Below, in pieces: positions 44,517-54,600 of a DNA stretch of 64,000 nt (positions within the stretch are counted from its first letter, which is position 1; every line of letters starts with the position of its first letter). Position numbers and translations under genes: made by a program. Source of the DNA: Oscillatoria sp. FACHB-1406 (lineage in GTDB: Bacteria; Cyanobacteriota; Cyanobacteriia; Cyanobacteriales; Spirulinaceae); NCBI RefSeq assembly GCF_014698145.1, contig NZ_JACJSM010000012.1, positions 80,187 to 144,186 on the forward strand. Direction: 5' to 3'. The notes under the pieces are model-generated. The model was not told where the DNA came from. It did not search any database and saw nothing but the letters and a program-made list of their open reading frames with translations.

Positions 44517-44990
44517 ATGTCTCGTCGCACGGTAGTAAAGAAACGTCCCATCGTCCCCGATCCGGTTTATAATAGCCGCCTGATCGAAATGACCGTGCGG
44601 CATATCATGCGTCACGGAAAGAAATCGGTAGCCCTATCGATTGTTTACGACGCACTGAAAATCATCTCCGAACGCAACAGCGGAGCCGAGCCGTTAGAAG
44701 TCTTTGAAAGAGCAATTCGCAACCTCACGCCCTTAGTAGAAGTTAAAGCACGGCGGGTCGGCGGTGCGACCTATCAAGTGCCGATGGAAGTGCGGCCCAA
44801 TCGCGGCACGACCCTCGCTCTGCGCTGGCTGACCAACTACTCCCGCAACCGTTCCGGGCGCACGATGGCGATGAAACTCGCCAACGAAATCATGGATGCG
44901 GCTAACGAAACGGGCGGCGCAATTCGCAAGCGCGAAGAAACTCATCGCATGGCAGAAGCCAATAAAGCCTTCGCCCACTACCGCTATTAA
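44517..44990 (+). CDS. rpsG: 30S ribosomal protein S7
   Basis: 157 residues. '[20 protein letters not shown]', '[12 protein letters not shown]', '[17 protein letters not shown]' and the C-terminal '[18 protein letters not shown]' are typical S7. It nucleates assembly of the 30S head. Second gene of the str operon, 91 bases after rpsL. Confidence 0.99.
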   Translation: MSRRTVVKKRPIVPDPVYNSRLIEMTVRHIMRHGKKSVALSIVYDALKIISERNSGAEPLEVFERAIRNLTPLVEVKARRVGGATYQVPMEVRPNRGTTLALRWLTNYSRNRSGRTMAMKLANEIMDAANETGGAIRKREETHRMAEANKAFAHYRY

Positions 44991-45198
44991 AACGGTTGGG
45001 AATGAGTAACCGAACCTAAGTCAAGATCGGCGATCGCGAATTTCTCGCTCCGCCGATCCACATTTTTAGCGGCTCAGAAGGCAAAATTGTCAAGAATTGC
45101 TGCCAGAAGTGTTAAAAAAAGTTATAAAATTGTAAATAGTGTAAACAAGCGGGTAACGCACTCTCAATTCGTTGCTCGCCAAGACCAAGGAGGTAGCT

Positions 45199-47271
45199 GT
45201 GGCACGAACCATCCCCCTGGAGAGAGTTCGCAACATTGGAATCGCGGCGCACATAGACGCGGGCAAAACAACAACCACCGAACGCATTCTGTTTTACTCG
45301 GGAATCGTTCATAAAATCGGCGAAGTCCACGACGGAACCGCCGTCACCGACTGGATGGAACAAGAGCGAGAGCGCGGCATCACCATCACCGCTGCCGCTA
45401 TCAGCACCAGTTGGCGCGACCACAAAATTAACATCATCGACACGCCCGGTCACGTAGACTTCACCATTGAGGTCGAGCGCTCGATGCGAGTCCTGGATGG
45501 CGTAATCGCCGTATTCTGCTCCGTGGGAGGAGTTCAGCCCCAGTCCGAAACCGTCTGGCGGCAAGCCGATCGCTACGAAGTGCCTCGCATTGCGTTCATT
45601 AACAAAATGGATCGCACCGGCGCGAACTTCTATAAAGTCTACGACCAACTGCGCGATCGCCTGAGAGCGAACGCCGTAGCCATCCAAATCCCCATCGGAG
45701 CAGAGAGCGAATTCCGAGGGCTGGTCGATCTCGTCAAAATGCGCGCCCACGTTTACTCTAACGACATGGGAACGGAAATCGAAGAAGTCGATATCCCCGA
45801 AGACGTAGCCGAACTCGCGCAGGAATATCGCGCCAAGCTGGTTGAATCCGTCGCTGAAACCGATGAAGAACTGATCGAAAAATTCCTCCTCGAAGAAGAC
45901 CTCAGCGAAGAAGAAATCGCTACCGCTTTACGCAAAGGTACGATTGAAGGCACCATCGTTCCCGTTTTGTGCGGCTCAGCCTTTAAAAACAAAGGCGTGC
46001 AACAGCTTCTCGATGCCGTGGTCGATTATATGCCTGCGCCCATCGACGTTCGTGCTATTAGAGGCGTGCTGCCCGACGGTACCGAAGGTACGCGCACTGC
46101 AAGCGACGACGAACCCTTCGCCGCGCTCGCCTTCAAAATCATGGCCGACCCCTACGGTCGCCTCACCTTCTTGCGCGTGTACTCCGGCGTACTGCAAAAA
46201 GGCAGCTATGCCTACAACGCTACCAAGGATAAAAAAGAGCGGATTTCTCGCTTGATCGTTTTGAAATCCAACGAGCGCATCGAAGTGGACGAGTTGCGTG
46301 CGGGGGATTTAGGAGCCGCGATCGGTCTCAAAGATACTATCACTGGCGATACCCTTTGCGACGACAATAACCCCATCATCCTCGAATCGCTCTTCATTCC
46401 CGAACCCGTCATTTCCGTTGCGGTCGAACCCAAGACCAAGCAAGACATGGAGAAACTCTCCAAAGCCTTGCAAGCCCTGTCTGACGAAGACCCGACTTTC
46501 CGCGTCAGCGTCGATCCCGAAACCAACCAAACCGTAATTGCCGGGATGGGCGAGTTGCACCTCGAAATTCTCGTCGATCGGATGTTGCGCGAATACAAAG
46601 TCGAAGCAAACGTCGGTCAGCCCCAAGTGGCTTACCGCGAAACCATCCGCCGTCCCTCCCACGCTGAAGGCAAATTCATCCGTCAAAGCGGTGGTAAAGG
46701 ACAATACGGTCACGTCGTCCTCGACATCGAACCGGGCGAAGTGGGTAGCGGTTTTGAATTCGTCTCGAAGATCGTCGGCGGTTCGATTCCCAAGGAATAC
46801 GTCCCAGCCGTCGAACAAGGGATCAAAGAATCTTGCGAATCCGGTATCCTAGCAGGATATCCCCTGATCGATTTGAAAGTTACCTTAGTTGATGGGTCTT
46901 ACCACGATGTAGACTCTTCTGAAATGGCTTTCAAAATTGCCGGTTCGATGGGAATTCGCAATGCCGTAGAGAAAGCATCGCCCGCTCTGCTCGAGCCGGT
47001 CATGAAAGTTGAGGTTGAAGTTCCCGAAAACTTTGTCGGTGATGTCATCGGAGATCTCAACTCTCGCCGGGGTCAAGTTGAAGGGATGAATGCAGAAGCA
47101 GGCATTTCTAAAGTATCTGCTAAAGTGCCTTTGGCAGAAATGTTCGGTTACGCAACCGACATCCGCTCGAAAACCCAAGGTCGGGGCATCTTCTCAATGG
47201 AGTTCAGCCACTACGAGGAAGTACCTCGTCACGTTGCTGAAGCGATTATTGCTAAAAGCAAAGGATCGTAG
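45199..47271 (+). CDS. fusA: Elongation factor G
   Basis: 690 residues from a GTG at 45199 preceded by AAGGAGGTAGCT, a near-perfect ribosome binding site. GTPase motifs: '[12 protein letters not shown]' (G1), 'RGITI' (G2), 'DTPGHVDF' (G3), 'NKMDR' (G4), 'SAFKNKG' (G5). Followed by the domains II-V ('[12 protein letters not shown]'-type region, 'GELHLEIL', 'GQYGHVVLD'). Translocase of the ribosome. A frame open to a TTG at 45172 exists, but the GTG with its SD is clearly better. Confidence 0.99.
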   Translation: MARTIPLERVRNIGIAAHIDAGKTTTTERILFYSGIVHKIGEVHDGTAVTDWMEQERERGITITAAAISTSWRDHKINIIDTPGHVDFTIEVERSMRVLDGVIAVFCSVGGVQPQSETVWRQADRYEVPRIAFINKMDRTGANFYKVYDQLRDRLRANAVAIQIPIGAESEFRGLVDLVKMRAHVYSNDMGTEIEEVDIPEDVAELAQEYRAKLVESVAETDEELIEKFLLEEDLSEEEIATALRKGTIEGTIVPVLCGSAFKNKGVQQLLDAVVDYMPAPIDVRAIRGVLPDGTEGTRTASDDEPFAALAFKIMADPYGRLTFLRVYSGVLQKGSYAYNATKDKKERISRLIVLKSNERIEVDELRAGDLGAAIGLKDTITGDTLCDDNNPIILESLFIPEPVISVAVEPKTKQDMEKLSKALQALSDEDPTFRVSVDPETNQTVIAGMGELHLEILVDRMLREYKVEANVGQPQVAYRETIRRPSHAEGKFIRQSGGKGQYGHVVLDIEPGEVGSGFEFVSKIVGGSIPKEYVPAVEQGIKESCESGILAGYPLIDLKVTLVDGSYHDVDSSEMAFKIAGSMGIRNAVEKASPALLEPVMKVEVEVPENFVGDVIGDLNSRRGQVEGMNAEAGISKVSAKVPLAEMFGYATDIRSKTQGRGIFSMEFSHYEEVPRHVAEAIIAKSKGS

Positions 47272-47284
47272 CCCAACCTAACCT

Positions 47285-47316
47285 CCAATCTTGCTGAATA
47301 ACTCCAGCAAGATTGG
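47285..47316 (+). terminator. 12-bp perfect hairpin after fusA
   Basis: CCAATCTTGCTG, 8-base loop, CAGCAAGATTGG, located 14 bases after the fusA stop. No T-run follows, so it may attenuate or stabilise rather than fully terminate before tuf. Confidence 0.6.
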
Positions 47317-47444
47317 GATTGAAACGTTTAAGGGCGGCAATTACGGGCAGCCATTACGGGTACGCCGCCCCCGATAGCTCCGTAATTTAGACGGAGCGAA
47401 ACTATGGAACGCTTAAGTTAAAAAGATAAGGAACGTATTAATTC

Positions 47445-48674
47445 ATGGCACGCGCAAAGTTTGAACGGACTAAACCCCACGTCAACATCGGCACTATCGG
47501 TCACGTAGACCACGGCAAAACCACCTTGACCGCAGCGATTACCATGACCTTAGCTGCGTCGGGTAAAGCGAAAGCCCGGAAGTACGACGATATCGATGCT
47601 GCTCCTGAAGAAAAAGCGCGGGGGATTACGATTAACACCGCTCACGTCGAGTACGAAACGGAAAATCGTCACTACGCTCACGTCGATTGTCCCGGTCACG
47701 CCGACTATGTGAAGAATATGATCACGGGTGCGGCTCAAATGGACGGCGCGATCCTAGTCGTATCGGCAGCCGACGGTCCGATGCCCCAAACGCGAGAACA
47801 TATCCTGCTTGCAAAGCAGGTTGGCGTTCCCAGCCTGGTGGTATTCCTTAATAAAAAGGATATGGTGGACGACGAGGAACTGCTCGAGTTGGTTGAGTTG
47901 GAAGTGCGCGAACTGCTCAGTGACTACGATTTCCCCGGCGATGACATTCCCATCGTTGCAGGCTCGGCTCTGATGGCGCTTGAAGCGATGGTTAAGGAGC
48001 CGAAGACGGAGCGCGGGCAAAATGAGTGGGTTGATAAGATTTACGAACTGATGGATGCGGTCGATGAATACATCCCCACGCCCGAACGCGATGTCGATAA
48101 GCCTTTCTTGATGGCGGTGGAAGACGTATTCTCGATTACGGGTCGCGGTACGGTTGCGACTGGACGGATCGAGCGCGGTAAAGTCAAAGTCAGCGAAAAT
48201 GTCGAACTCGTCGGCATTAAAGACACCCGCAGCCACACGGTGACGGGCGTGGAAATGTTCCAAAAGGTTCTCGATGAAGGGATGGCAGGCGATAACGTCG
48301 GCTTGCTGCTTCGCGGTATCAACAAAGGCGATATCGAACGCGGAATGGTGTTGGCGAAACCCGGTTCGATTACGCCTCACACTCAGTTTGAGTCGGAAGT
48401 GTACGTGCTGAAGAAGGAAGAAGGCGGCCGCCATACGCCGTTCTTCCCCGGATATCGCCCTCAGTTCTACGTGCGGACGACCGACGTAACCGGAACGATC
48501 GATGCGTTCACTGCCGACGATGGCAGCGCTGCTGAAATGGTGATGCCGGGAGACCGCGTGAAGATGACCATTCAGTTGATCAACCCGATCGCGATCGAAC
48601 AAGGGATGCGCTTCGCAATTCGTGAAGGCGGTCGTACCATCGGTGCGGGTGTCGTTGCGAAAATTCTCAAATAA
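47445..48674 (+). CDS. tuf: Elongation factor Tu
   Basis: 409 residues. '[19 protein letters not shown]', '[15 protein letters not shown]', '[20 protein letters not shown]', '[19 protein letters not shown]', and the C-terminal '[15 protein letters not shown]'. Delivers aminoacyl-tRNA to the ribosome. It lies 173 bases downstream of fusA with its own leader and is followed by a terminator. Confidence 0.99.
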   Translation: MARAKFERTKPHVNIGTIGHVDHGKTTLTAAITMTLAASGKAKARKYDDIDAAPEEKARGITINTAHVEYETENRHYAHVDCPGHADYVKNMITGAAQMDGAILVVSAADGPMPQTREHILLAKQVGVPSLVVFLNKKDMVDDEELLELVELEVRELLSDYDFPGDDIPIVAGSALMALEAMVKEPKTERGQNEWVDKIYELMDAVDEYIPTPERDVDKPFLMAVEDVFSITGRGTVATGRIERGKVKVSENVELVGIKDTRSHTVTGVEMFQKVLDEGMAGDNVGLLLRGINKGDIERGMVLAKPGSITPHTQFESEVYVLKKEEGGRHTPFFPGYRPQFYVRTTDVTGTIDAFTADDGSAAEMVMPGDRVKMTIQLINPIAIEQGMRFAIREGGRTIGAGVVAKILK

Positions 48675-48691
48675 CGTTGTAACGTTTTAGG

Positions 48692-48724
48692 AAAGAGCAG
48701 GGAAGTTCGGCTTCTCTGCTCTTT
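48692..48724 (+). terminator. Intrinsic terminator between tuf and rpsJ
   Basis: AAAGAGCAGGGAAG, loop TTCGG, CTTCTCTGCTCTTT: a ~13-pair stem with one mismatch, followed by T's. It lies 18 bases after the tuf stop, so most rpsJ transcripts should come from read-through or an own promoter in 48725-48794. Confidence 0.85.
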
Positions 48725-48794
48725 TCTCTGATATGGTAGTTAAGGGGCTAACAAGCCTCGTCTTTTTCTTTATCCGAACCTTGACAATCAGAAT

Positions 48795-49112
48795 ATGGCT
48801 ACGATTCAACAGCAAAAAATTCGCATCCGCCTGAAAGCTTTCGATCGCCGCTTGCTCGATACTTCTTGTGAAAAGATCGTCGATACGGCTAATCGCACCA
48901 ATGCGACTGCAATTGGCCCGATTCCTTTACCGACGAAGCGCCGCGTTTATTGCGTCCTGCGATCGCCCCACGTCGATAAGGACTCGCGCGAGCATTTTGA
49001 AACCCGCACCCACCGCCGCATTATCGATATTTATCAGCCTTCTTCTAAGACAATCGACGCTTTGATGAAGCTCGATTTACCCGCTGGTGTCGATATCGAA
49101 GTTAAGCTCTAA
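48795..49112 (+). CDS. rpsJ: 30S ribosomal protein S10
   Basis: 105 residues. '[20 protein letters not shown]', 'TGAT'-like '[20 protein letters not shown]', '[20 protein letters not shown]' and '[11 protein letters not shown]' are canonical. S10 also functions as NusE in antitermination. Placement after tuf is the common cyanobacterial str-operon order. Confidence 0.99.
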   Translation: MATIQQQKIRIRLKAFDRRLLDTSCEKIVDTANRTNATAIGPIPLPTKRRVYCVLRSPHVDKDSREHFETRTHRRIIDIYQPSSKTIDALMKLDLPAGVDIEVKL

Positions 49113-49163
49113 GATGGAACGTAACCGGGTGTTTTAGCCCGGTTATTCTGATTCTGGATTGTT

Positions 49164-49493
49164 ATGGATTGGTTGTATCTGGCGATCGCGATCGTCTCCG
49201 AAGTTATCGCGACTTCCGCACTCAAAGCCGCTAAAGGATTTACCAATATCGTCCCTTCAATTTTGGTCATCGGCGGTTACACTTCAGCATTTTACTTTCT
49301 CTCGTTAACCCTGCGTTCCATTCCCCTTGGCATTGCTTACGCGATTTGGGCGGGCGCTGGCATTATTTTAGTTTCCTTAGTGGGCTTATTTCTCTATCAT
49401 CAAACGCTCGATGCAGCAGCAGTAGTTGGGATGGGTTTAATTGTTGCGGGCGTTGTTGTACTTAATCTTTTCTCGAAAACAGTACAGCATTAA
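49164..49493 (+). CDS. Small multidrug resistance (SMR) transporter
   Basis: 109 residues with four membrane spans. The essential membrane Glu is Glu13 in '[19 protein letters not shown]'; '[20 protein letters not shown]' matches the SMR signature. EmrE/SugE-type proton-coupled exporter for small cations (quaternary ammonium, guanidinium); subgroup not determined. It starts 51 bases after rpsJ on the same strand, an unusual neighbour for the str operon. Confidence 0.93.
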   Translation: MDWLYLAIAIVSEVIATSALKAAKGFTNIVPSILVIGGYTSAFYFLSLTLRSIPLGIAYAIWAGAGIILVSLVGLFLYHQTLDAAAVVGMGLIVAGVVVLNLFSKTVQH

Positions 49494-49819
49494 TTTTTAG
49501 GGCTATTATTCGGTAGAAAATCGGGCAAATGGCATTCGCCCCTACCAAAATTTGACCTAATACCAATTTAGGATTACGTTGCCTAGAATCAACTCTCCTA
49601 AATTCTCAGGATAGCGGTGCGTTACGCTTCGCTAACACACCCTACTGCCGTGACACAGCTAAAACTGTGCGATAGGTTTCTCGTTCTATTGCTTACTCGA
49701 TCGGGTTTCAAGAGTTTTTCTAAAGCCTCATTTAAGGTGTGTCACGGCACTACTTTTCATTCTATGCAGCGACCCATCAATCTGGTATAACTGCCTTGGT
49801 GATGGCTATAAATTTGGCA
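49494..49819. other. Intergenic region between convergent genes, with repeats
   Basis: 326 bases, no gene. Contains the GGTGCGTTA palindrome copy at 49616-49641 and a longer-range inverted pair TGCCGTGACAC (about 49646) and GTGTCACGGCA (about 49738). Confidence 0.65.
49616..49641. repeat. Palindromic repeat GGTGCGTTA...TAACACACC
   Basis: Same family as 38949-38974, opposite central orientation, with one mismatch in the right arm. Confidence 0.7.
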
Positions 49820-51007
49820 TTAGCGATAGGGGAATTTTGAGTTTTTCTTACGCTCTTTTCTAGCGCGTTCTCTAACATTTTGTTTAAGTAAGTAGCTAAA
49901 TCCAACCCGCTCGAATCGATCGACTAATTCTTCCTCTGTTATCTTTAAAGAATTTGCCGTTGCTGCCAAGTTCCATTCGTGCTTTGCCAACTGACTTAAT
50001 AAATAAACTCGCTTTGTTTGTGCGACCGAAAGACGATAAGTTTTTAGATATTCTATCTCTCCTGTCGCTCGAATAATGGCTTCGCCGGTATGATTTTCTG
50101 CTTTCGGGTTGAGATCGGTGATAAAGCGCTGAAGCGTGAAACAATCTGTTGTATAAATTCGCTGAGATTTGACAGCACGACCTAAGAGATCGCTTGCCAT
50201 AAATCCTTGGAAGTGCGCCCATTCTTCTCGCATTTTCGCGATCGCGCTTCGCAAATCTCCGAGATTCTCCACCTCTTCATCCCGAACCTCGGTCGCCATT
50301 GGATACGTCGTTTCATACAGCAATCCATACTGAAAAATCAACTCGCCGTAGAAATCTTCCAATAAACTTTCGTGCAGCGCGCGATAATCTTCGGGGGTAG
50401 GCACGATGAAGGCAGAAGCGAGGGTTTCGGCGACAAAAATTAATACGCCGACCTGTCCTTCGTGAATCTCGAACAACCGTAACGCGCGATCGAATCCCGG
50501 AATGCTGCGCCCTTGATAGGAAATTTCCCAACGCGGATTTAAGCCTTCTGCAAGCAACTGTCGAGAATATTCCTGCCAAGCAATTTCCGGGCCTGAAAAA
50601 TACAGGGCTAAAAACCCTTCCATCGCTAAATGGAGTGGTAACAATCGCAGTTGATTTTTGTCCTCGCGTTTTACCATGCGATGGAGAATGCGAACGGTCT
50701 GACCGAGGCGTTCTCCATCCTTAATGAATTGTCCCCCATAACTCGAGATCGCGGAACCATCTTCCGTCCAATTTAAAACTAAACCGTGCGGAATATAGGA
50801 GATATATTCCAAATTGGGTTTACGGGGATGATTTTCGAGCGTCACTGCTGTAACTTTCTCCGAATAACTGCGACGAAATAAGCGTAAATCGCCCCGTGTT
50901 TGAGTGCGGAGGAGTGGCACCAAACGCAGAGAACCGCAGGTTTGGGAAGGGGCAATTTTGATGCCGTGGAGAGTAAGGGTTTCGAGGAGGGGGGCTTTAG
51001 TTGTCAT
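49820..51007 (-). CDS. Conserved protein with C-terminal helix-turn-helix, partner of the vWA/TROVE-like gene
   Basis: 395 residues. The N-terminal ~75 residues ('IKIAPSQTCGSLRLVPLLR', 'HGLVLNWTEDGSAIS') look like a beta-rich domain similar to those I associate with ARPP-type families; ~130-260 is an alpha/beta region ('LPLHLAMEGFLALYFSGPEI', 'LIFVAETLASAFIVPTPEDY'). The last ~60 residues ('LAKHEWNLAATANSLKITEE') resemble a Fis-type HTH. It starts 30 bases after the upstream gene, so the two form an operon. ARPP assignment is tentative. Confidence 0.6.
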   Translation of the reverse strand: MTTKAPLLETLTLHGIKIAPSQTCGSLRLVPLLRTQTRGDLRLFRRSYSEKVTAVTLENHPRKPNLEYISYIPHGLVLNWTEDGSAISSYGGQFIKDGERLGQTVRILHRMVKREDKNQLRLLPLHLAMEGFLALYFSGPEIAWQEYSRQLLAEGLNPRWEISYQGRSIPGFDRALRLFEIHEGQVGVLIFVAETLASAFIVPTPEDYRALHESLLEDFYGELIFQYGLLYETTYPMATEVRDEEVENLGDLRSAIAKMREEWAHFQGFMASDLLGRAVKSQRIYTTDCFTLQRFITDLNPKAENHTGEAIIRATGEIEYLKTYRLSVAQTKRVYLLSQLAKHEWNLAATANSLKITEEELVDRFERVGFSYLLKQNVRERARKERKKNSKFPYR

Positions 51008-51036
51008 GCCGCTTTATTACTCCATAGAAGAAGATG

Positions 51037-52494
51037 CTAAGCCTTTAACAATTGCCGAACTCTCCCAGCGAGATAATCTTCCAACTCCCTCAAGCTGGCA
51101 GAACCTTCGGCAAACCGGGCAAAATTCAACATAGCGGGCAAATCTTCAGCATCGCGCAAACCGACGGTGGGAATACTCGGATGGAGCGATCGCAAGGAAA
51201 AATCTTCGCCATCAAAGACTGGATTGCACTGTACGATTGAAGTATGACGCTCTGGATCCAGTTTGTGGCGATAAACGCGCAGCACTTCCGCCGCGCCTTG
51301 GGGGGGATCGTTTTCGCAGCCATCGGAAAGAATAACGATGAGTTCGGCTCCCCAGTCTAGCGCGTCTAGGAGTGGCGTGGCGAGGTCGGTTTGACCGCGC
51401 GGGCGCACGGTTAGGGGGTTTGTCTGCGGTATCGTCCAGAAGGCGCGATATTCACTTGCAGCAGCTTGCAAAAGGTAATGGCTGGCGAGGGCAACGCCGA
51501 GAGGACGGCGGCGCTTTTCCGAGGAACCGGAGGTGGAATAGCTACAATCGAGAACGGCGGCGACTTTGCCTAATTTGAAAGGGGCAGCGGCGAGGAGTTT
51601 TTGGGCAGCTTGGATTAATGCTACCTCGAAGCGCACCTCTCGTTTTTCCGGCGGTAAGGAGAGGATGTAGAGTGCGAGGCGAGTCAGGGGCAGGTTTTCC
51701 CAATCGACAGCGATTTCGACTTTGGGGAGGCGCGCGGCGGTTTGTTGGAGGCGCAATCTTTCTCCTTCTGTCATCTGGGCTTGGATGCGTTCGAGGAAGA
51801 GGGGGCGCGGGATGCGATGTTTGGTGGCGAGACCTTCGGCGATGGTGAAGGGGAGGGAATAGATGGCTTCGGCGCTATAATGCGCTTGGCGAAATTGCTC
51901 GAAGAGAGGCGTTTCGTAGCTGCGTTGCTGCCAGTTTCGGAACAGAAAGTTACCGAGTTCTCCGGGTAATGTGAGGTGGGCGTGAGACGCGATCGCGCGA
52001 ACTTTGGAGCGATATTTAACGGCTTGGAACTCGATATGTTTGCAGTGGCGGAGGTAGTCCCGCGCGATCGCGCGACTGCGGCGATTATTAATACCTCGAA
52101 CTTTCAATTGTTCTAAGACTTTCCAGGCGCGTTGGGGCGGCAAACGATTCAATGATGCGGCAATTAAAGCCCCTTCTTCGGCGCGATGTTCGGGCGATAC
52201 GGCTTTGCCGGTTGCTAAGAGTTTGAGAATCATTTCTGCGGTGTTGAAATGATTGATTCCAGCAGCGAGGGAGCGCGTGTAGAGGAGGCGATAGTTGCCT
52301 AAAATATAGTCGTGGAGAAAGTCGATCGATACGCCTTGTCCGAAGGCTTCGCTGTAAAACTCTTGCTGTCCCGTACAAGCGAGACAAGCATTAATAAAGA
52401 GGACTAAATCTTCGCGAGCGACGGTTTCAATTCGACTCGACCAGCGATCTCGTTCTGAGGCGATCGCGATCGGTTGCGATCGAGAATTCAGCAT
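51037..52494 (-). CDS. von Willebrand A / TROVE-like (Ro60-like) protein
   Basis: 485 residues. The N-terminal ~290 residues are helical repeats of the type seen in TROVE/Ro60 rings ('EDLVLFINACLACTG', 'LHDYILGNYRLLYTRSLA', 'QLKVRGINNRRSRAIARDYL'). The C-terminal ~180 residues form a vWA domain with a MIDAS: 'AAVLDCSYSTSGS' (DxSxS), Thr in 'RGQTDLATPLLDAL', and Asp in 'VILSDGCENDPPQG'. Bacterial Ro60-like proteins bind Y RNA and serve RNA quality control, often beside RNA-repair genes. TROVE homology is by pattern, not alignment. Confidence 0.68.
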   Translation of the reverse strand: MLNSRSQPIAIASERDRWSSRIETVAREDLVLFINACLACTGQQEFYSEAFGQGVSIDFLHDYILGNYRLLYTRSLAAGINHFNTAEMILKLLATGKAVSPEHRAEEGALIAASLNRLPPQRAWKVLEQLKVRGINNRRSRAIARDYLRHCKHIEFQAVKYRSKVRAIASHAHLTLPGELGNFLFRNWQQRSYETPLFEQFRQAHYSAEAIYSLPFTIAEGLATKHRIPRPLFLERIQAQMTEGERLRLQQTAARLPKVEIAVDWENLPLTRLALYILSLPPEKREVRFEVALIQAAQKLLAAAPFKLGKVAAVLDCSYSTSGSSEKRRRPLGVALASHYLLQAAASEYRAFWTIPQTNPLTVRPRGQTDLATPLLDALDWGAELIVILSDGCENDPPQGAAEVLRVYRHKLDPERHTSIVQCNPVFDGEDFSLRSLHPSIPTVGLRDAEDLPAMLNFARFAEGSASLRELEDYLAGRVRQLLKA

Positions 52495-52722
52495 TTAAAC
52501 GGGATTTTGAATCTTTTGAAAGGGCTGCCAAGGGAAGTGGCGGCACGACGAGCGTTATTTTGCTCCAGAGGCAAGGTTCGGAAGTCGCACTCAAGTCCCG
52601 CTTGACAGCTAATATGATTGTAACACGAGCTTACGACAAGCCGCCAATGCTTGCTAACCAAACCGCTCTTGGAACACAAACGCTCTATTTGCCGTCGCTG
52701 GAGAACAAGCTAAAATGAACGG

Positions 52723-52728
52723 TATAAT
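52723..52728 (+). promoter_or_regulatory. Candidate -10 box of the HtrA-like protease gene
   Basis: Perfect TATAAT 30 bases before the ATG at 52758. No matching -35 box at the usual distance, so it might be an extended or activator-dependent promoter. Confidence 0.4.
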
Positions 52729-52757
52729 CGACACTCAGACGCGACTCTTGTAACGCT

Positions 52758-53702
52758 ATGAAACCCGAACGGTTGATTGCTTGCACCATCTCTGCGTGCA
52801 TGGCTGCGGCTCCAGTCTTGCTAGAAGTTCCTCGCGCTGTAGCCGCAGAACCCTATAATCCCGAAGAACAAGTTCGCATCGATCTCTATCAGCGGGCGAG
52901 TTCGGCCGTTGTAACTTTGGATGTGGGCAGAAATTCGGGTTCGGGCAGCATTATTGAGGCGAATGGCTTGGTTTTAACTAACGAGCACGTGATTCGGGGC
53001 GCGAGAGGGGGTAGAGTGGATGCGATCGCGTCGAATGGCAAACGCTACTCCGGACAAGTCCTGGCAGTCGATCGCGCTAACGACCTCGCCTTAGTCCAGC
53101 TACAATCCTCAGAACGTTTACCCGTCCTCAGTCTTGCTAGCGGTAGCAGTATCCGCGTCGGACAAGAAGTTTACGCGATCGGTAGCCCTTTTGGACTGTC
53201 GGGAACCCTCACCACCGGCATCCTCAGCCGCATCGCCGAAAACGGCGACCTCCAAACTGATGCGGCGATCAATCCCGGCAATTCTGGCGGTCCGTTACTC
53301 AACTCCCGAGGCGAGCTAATTGGGGTTAATAAAGCCATTTTAAGCCCCGGCGGTCGGGGTAATATTGGGATCGGCTTTGCGACGAGCGCCGATGCTGTCA
53401 AACAGTTTATCGCGCGTTCCCGGAATGCGATCGCGTCCGGACAGCGAACGCCCAGCGCACCCACCGCAGAACGCCCGCGTTTGGGGGTTGAGGTTGGCGA
53501 GAATTTAGTGATTCAAAGCATCGAACGCAATTCTCTGGCGCAACGTATGGGTTTGCGTCCCGGCGATCGCATCGTTGCGATTAATCGCTATCCCCTACGC
53601 AGCGTTGACGAATTAGTAGACTTTATCGCGCAAGAACCGGAAGGAATGTTACTCACCGTTGCGCGCGGTCGTCGTCTTGCTACGTTGCAAGTCCAATTCT
53701 AA
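52758..53702 (+). CDS. HtrA/Deg-like serine protease with PDZ domain
   Basis: 314 residues. Signal peptide-like start (ends near 'AVAAEPY'). Trypsin-like domain with His in 'LTNEHVIRG', Asp in 'RANDLALVQL' and Ser in 'NPGNSGGPLL'. C-terminal PDZ domain ('MGLRPGDRIVAINRYPL'). Typical periplasm or lumen protease for misfolded proteins; somewhat shorter than HhoA/HhoB/HtrA of Synechocystis, so a short relative. Confidence 0.93.
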   Translation: MKPERLIACTISACMAAAPVLLEVPRAVAAEPYNPEEQVRIDLYQRASSAVVTLDVGRNSGSGSIIEANGLVLTNEHVIRGARGGRVDAIASNGKRYSGQVLAVDRANDLALVQLQSSERLPVLSLASGSSIRVGQEVYAIGSPFGLSGTLTTGILSRIAENGDLQTDAAINPGNSGGPLLNSRGELIGVNKAILSPGGRGNIGIGFATSADAVKQFIARSRNAIASGQRTPSAPTAERPRLGVEVGENLVIQSIERNSLAQRMGLRPGDRIVAINRYPLRSVDELVDFIAQEPEGMLLTVARGRRLATLQVQF

Positions 53703-53709
53703 TCCCTTT

Positions 53710-54387
53710 TTATCGTTGTGTCGCTCGCAGCGTTTCGATCGCGCTTAGCGCTCGGTGACGTTGGCGATCGTTCCTAGAAAAGCGACCGAACAGGAGATGA
53801 TACCAGAACCAGCGGCGCAGGATCGCACGCGATTTGCCCAGTAGTAGCGCGATGGGAAAGTGGAGAAGCCAAATTGTACCGAAAGCAACCACCCAAGTCA
53901 CAGGATCCCCGATGGGAAAACGCGACCACTGCCAAAGCGCGATCGCGCCGACGATAACCGCCGCTAAAACCCACGCCAGCCATTCAACTCTGCGTTTTGT
54001 CTCGAGGTGAAGTCCTCGCAAAATTTGCTGAATTAACCAATGGTGAGTAGCGGTCAAGCTCAAAATCAGCCTTTCATCCTGCAAGTAATCGTTGCAGATT
54101 TGGCAAGCGATCGCGCCGTCGAAGGAAATGTGACTGCGAACCACCCTCTCTTCGCTCTCGCCGTCTTGATAAAACGTTGAAAACGCGATCGCATCGCTAA
54201 ATAAAGCATAATGTCGCAAATCTGTCAACATTTCCGAGGAAAATTTTAAGATTTTGCCTTGAGAGCGAGCGACTTGAATGCGCTCGAGGAGATCGCGATC
54301 GAGGCGAAACTCAATCCCATGAAAGATAATTTGTTGAGGGGATATCTTTTCTCGGTCGATGCGGATGTAAGAAACGGGATATTTCAA
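53710..54387 (-). CDS. Hypothetical membrane protein
   Basis: 225 residues, starting at a TTG at 54387 ('MKYPVSYIRIDREKIS'). First ~125 residues are soluble alpha/beta ('FDGAIACQICNDYLQDERLI'), then two membrane spans (~135-152, ~160-178) and a basic C-terminus. Family unknown to me. It lies just downstream of the composite heptamer repeat, whose last units replace its 5' leader. Convergent with the protease gene (7 bases between stops). Confidence 0.6.
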   Translation of the reverse strand: MKYPVSYIRIDREKISPQQIIFHGIEFRLDRDLLERIQVARSQGKILKFSSEMLTDLRHYALFSDAIAFSTFYQDGESEERVVRSHISFDGAIACQICNDYLQDERLILSLTATHHWLIQQILRGLHLETKRRVEWLAWVLAAVIVGAIALWQWSRFPIGDPVTWVVAFGTIWLLHFPIALLLGKSRAILRRWFWYHLLFGRFSRNDRQRHRALSAIETLRATQR

Positions 54388-54403
54388 AATTCAAAATTCA
54401 TCA

Positions 54404-54600
54404 ATAATTCGTAGTTCGTAATTCGTAATTCGTAGTTCGTAGTTCGTAATTCGTAATTCGTAATTCGTAATTCGTAATTCGTAATTCGTAATTCGTAATT
54501 CGTAATTCGTAATTCGTAATTCGTAATTCGTAGTTCGTAATTTATCCCTCCTTCATCATTCATAACTCATCATTCATAACTCATAACTCATAACTCATCA
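54404..54600 (-). repeat. Composite dispersed repeat with (GTAATTC)n array
   Basis: About 19 units of GTAATTC/GTAGTTC at 54411-54543, followed by TATCCCTCCTTCATCATTCA and TAACTCAT-type units up to the stop of the upstream gene. On the minus strand it reads like the element at 10364-10541 (GATGAAGGAGGGA then GAATTAC units). Confidence 0.85.

Noticed and set aside
44991..45198. Riboswitch in the fusA leader
   Set aside because: No conserved fold or terminator/anti-terminator pair recognised; only an A/T-rich leader with a strong ribosome site.
45112..45750. Long minus-strand frame (212 codons) opposite fusA
   Set aside because: Entirely antisense to the strongly conserved start of EF-G; the frame is a by-product of its codon use.
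47754..48602. Minus-strand frame of 282 codons opposite tuf
   Set aside because: Antisense to EF-Tu with no domain; typical shadow in biased GC-rich coding DNA.
54411..54543. CRISPR array or phage attachment site
   Set aside because: Units are 7 bp, directly adjacent, with no spacers.
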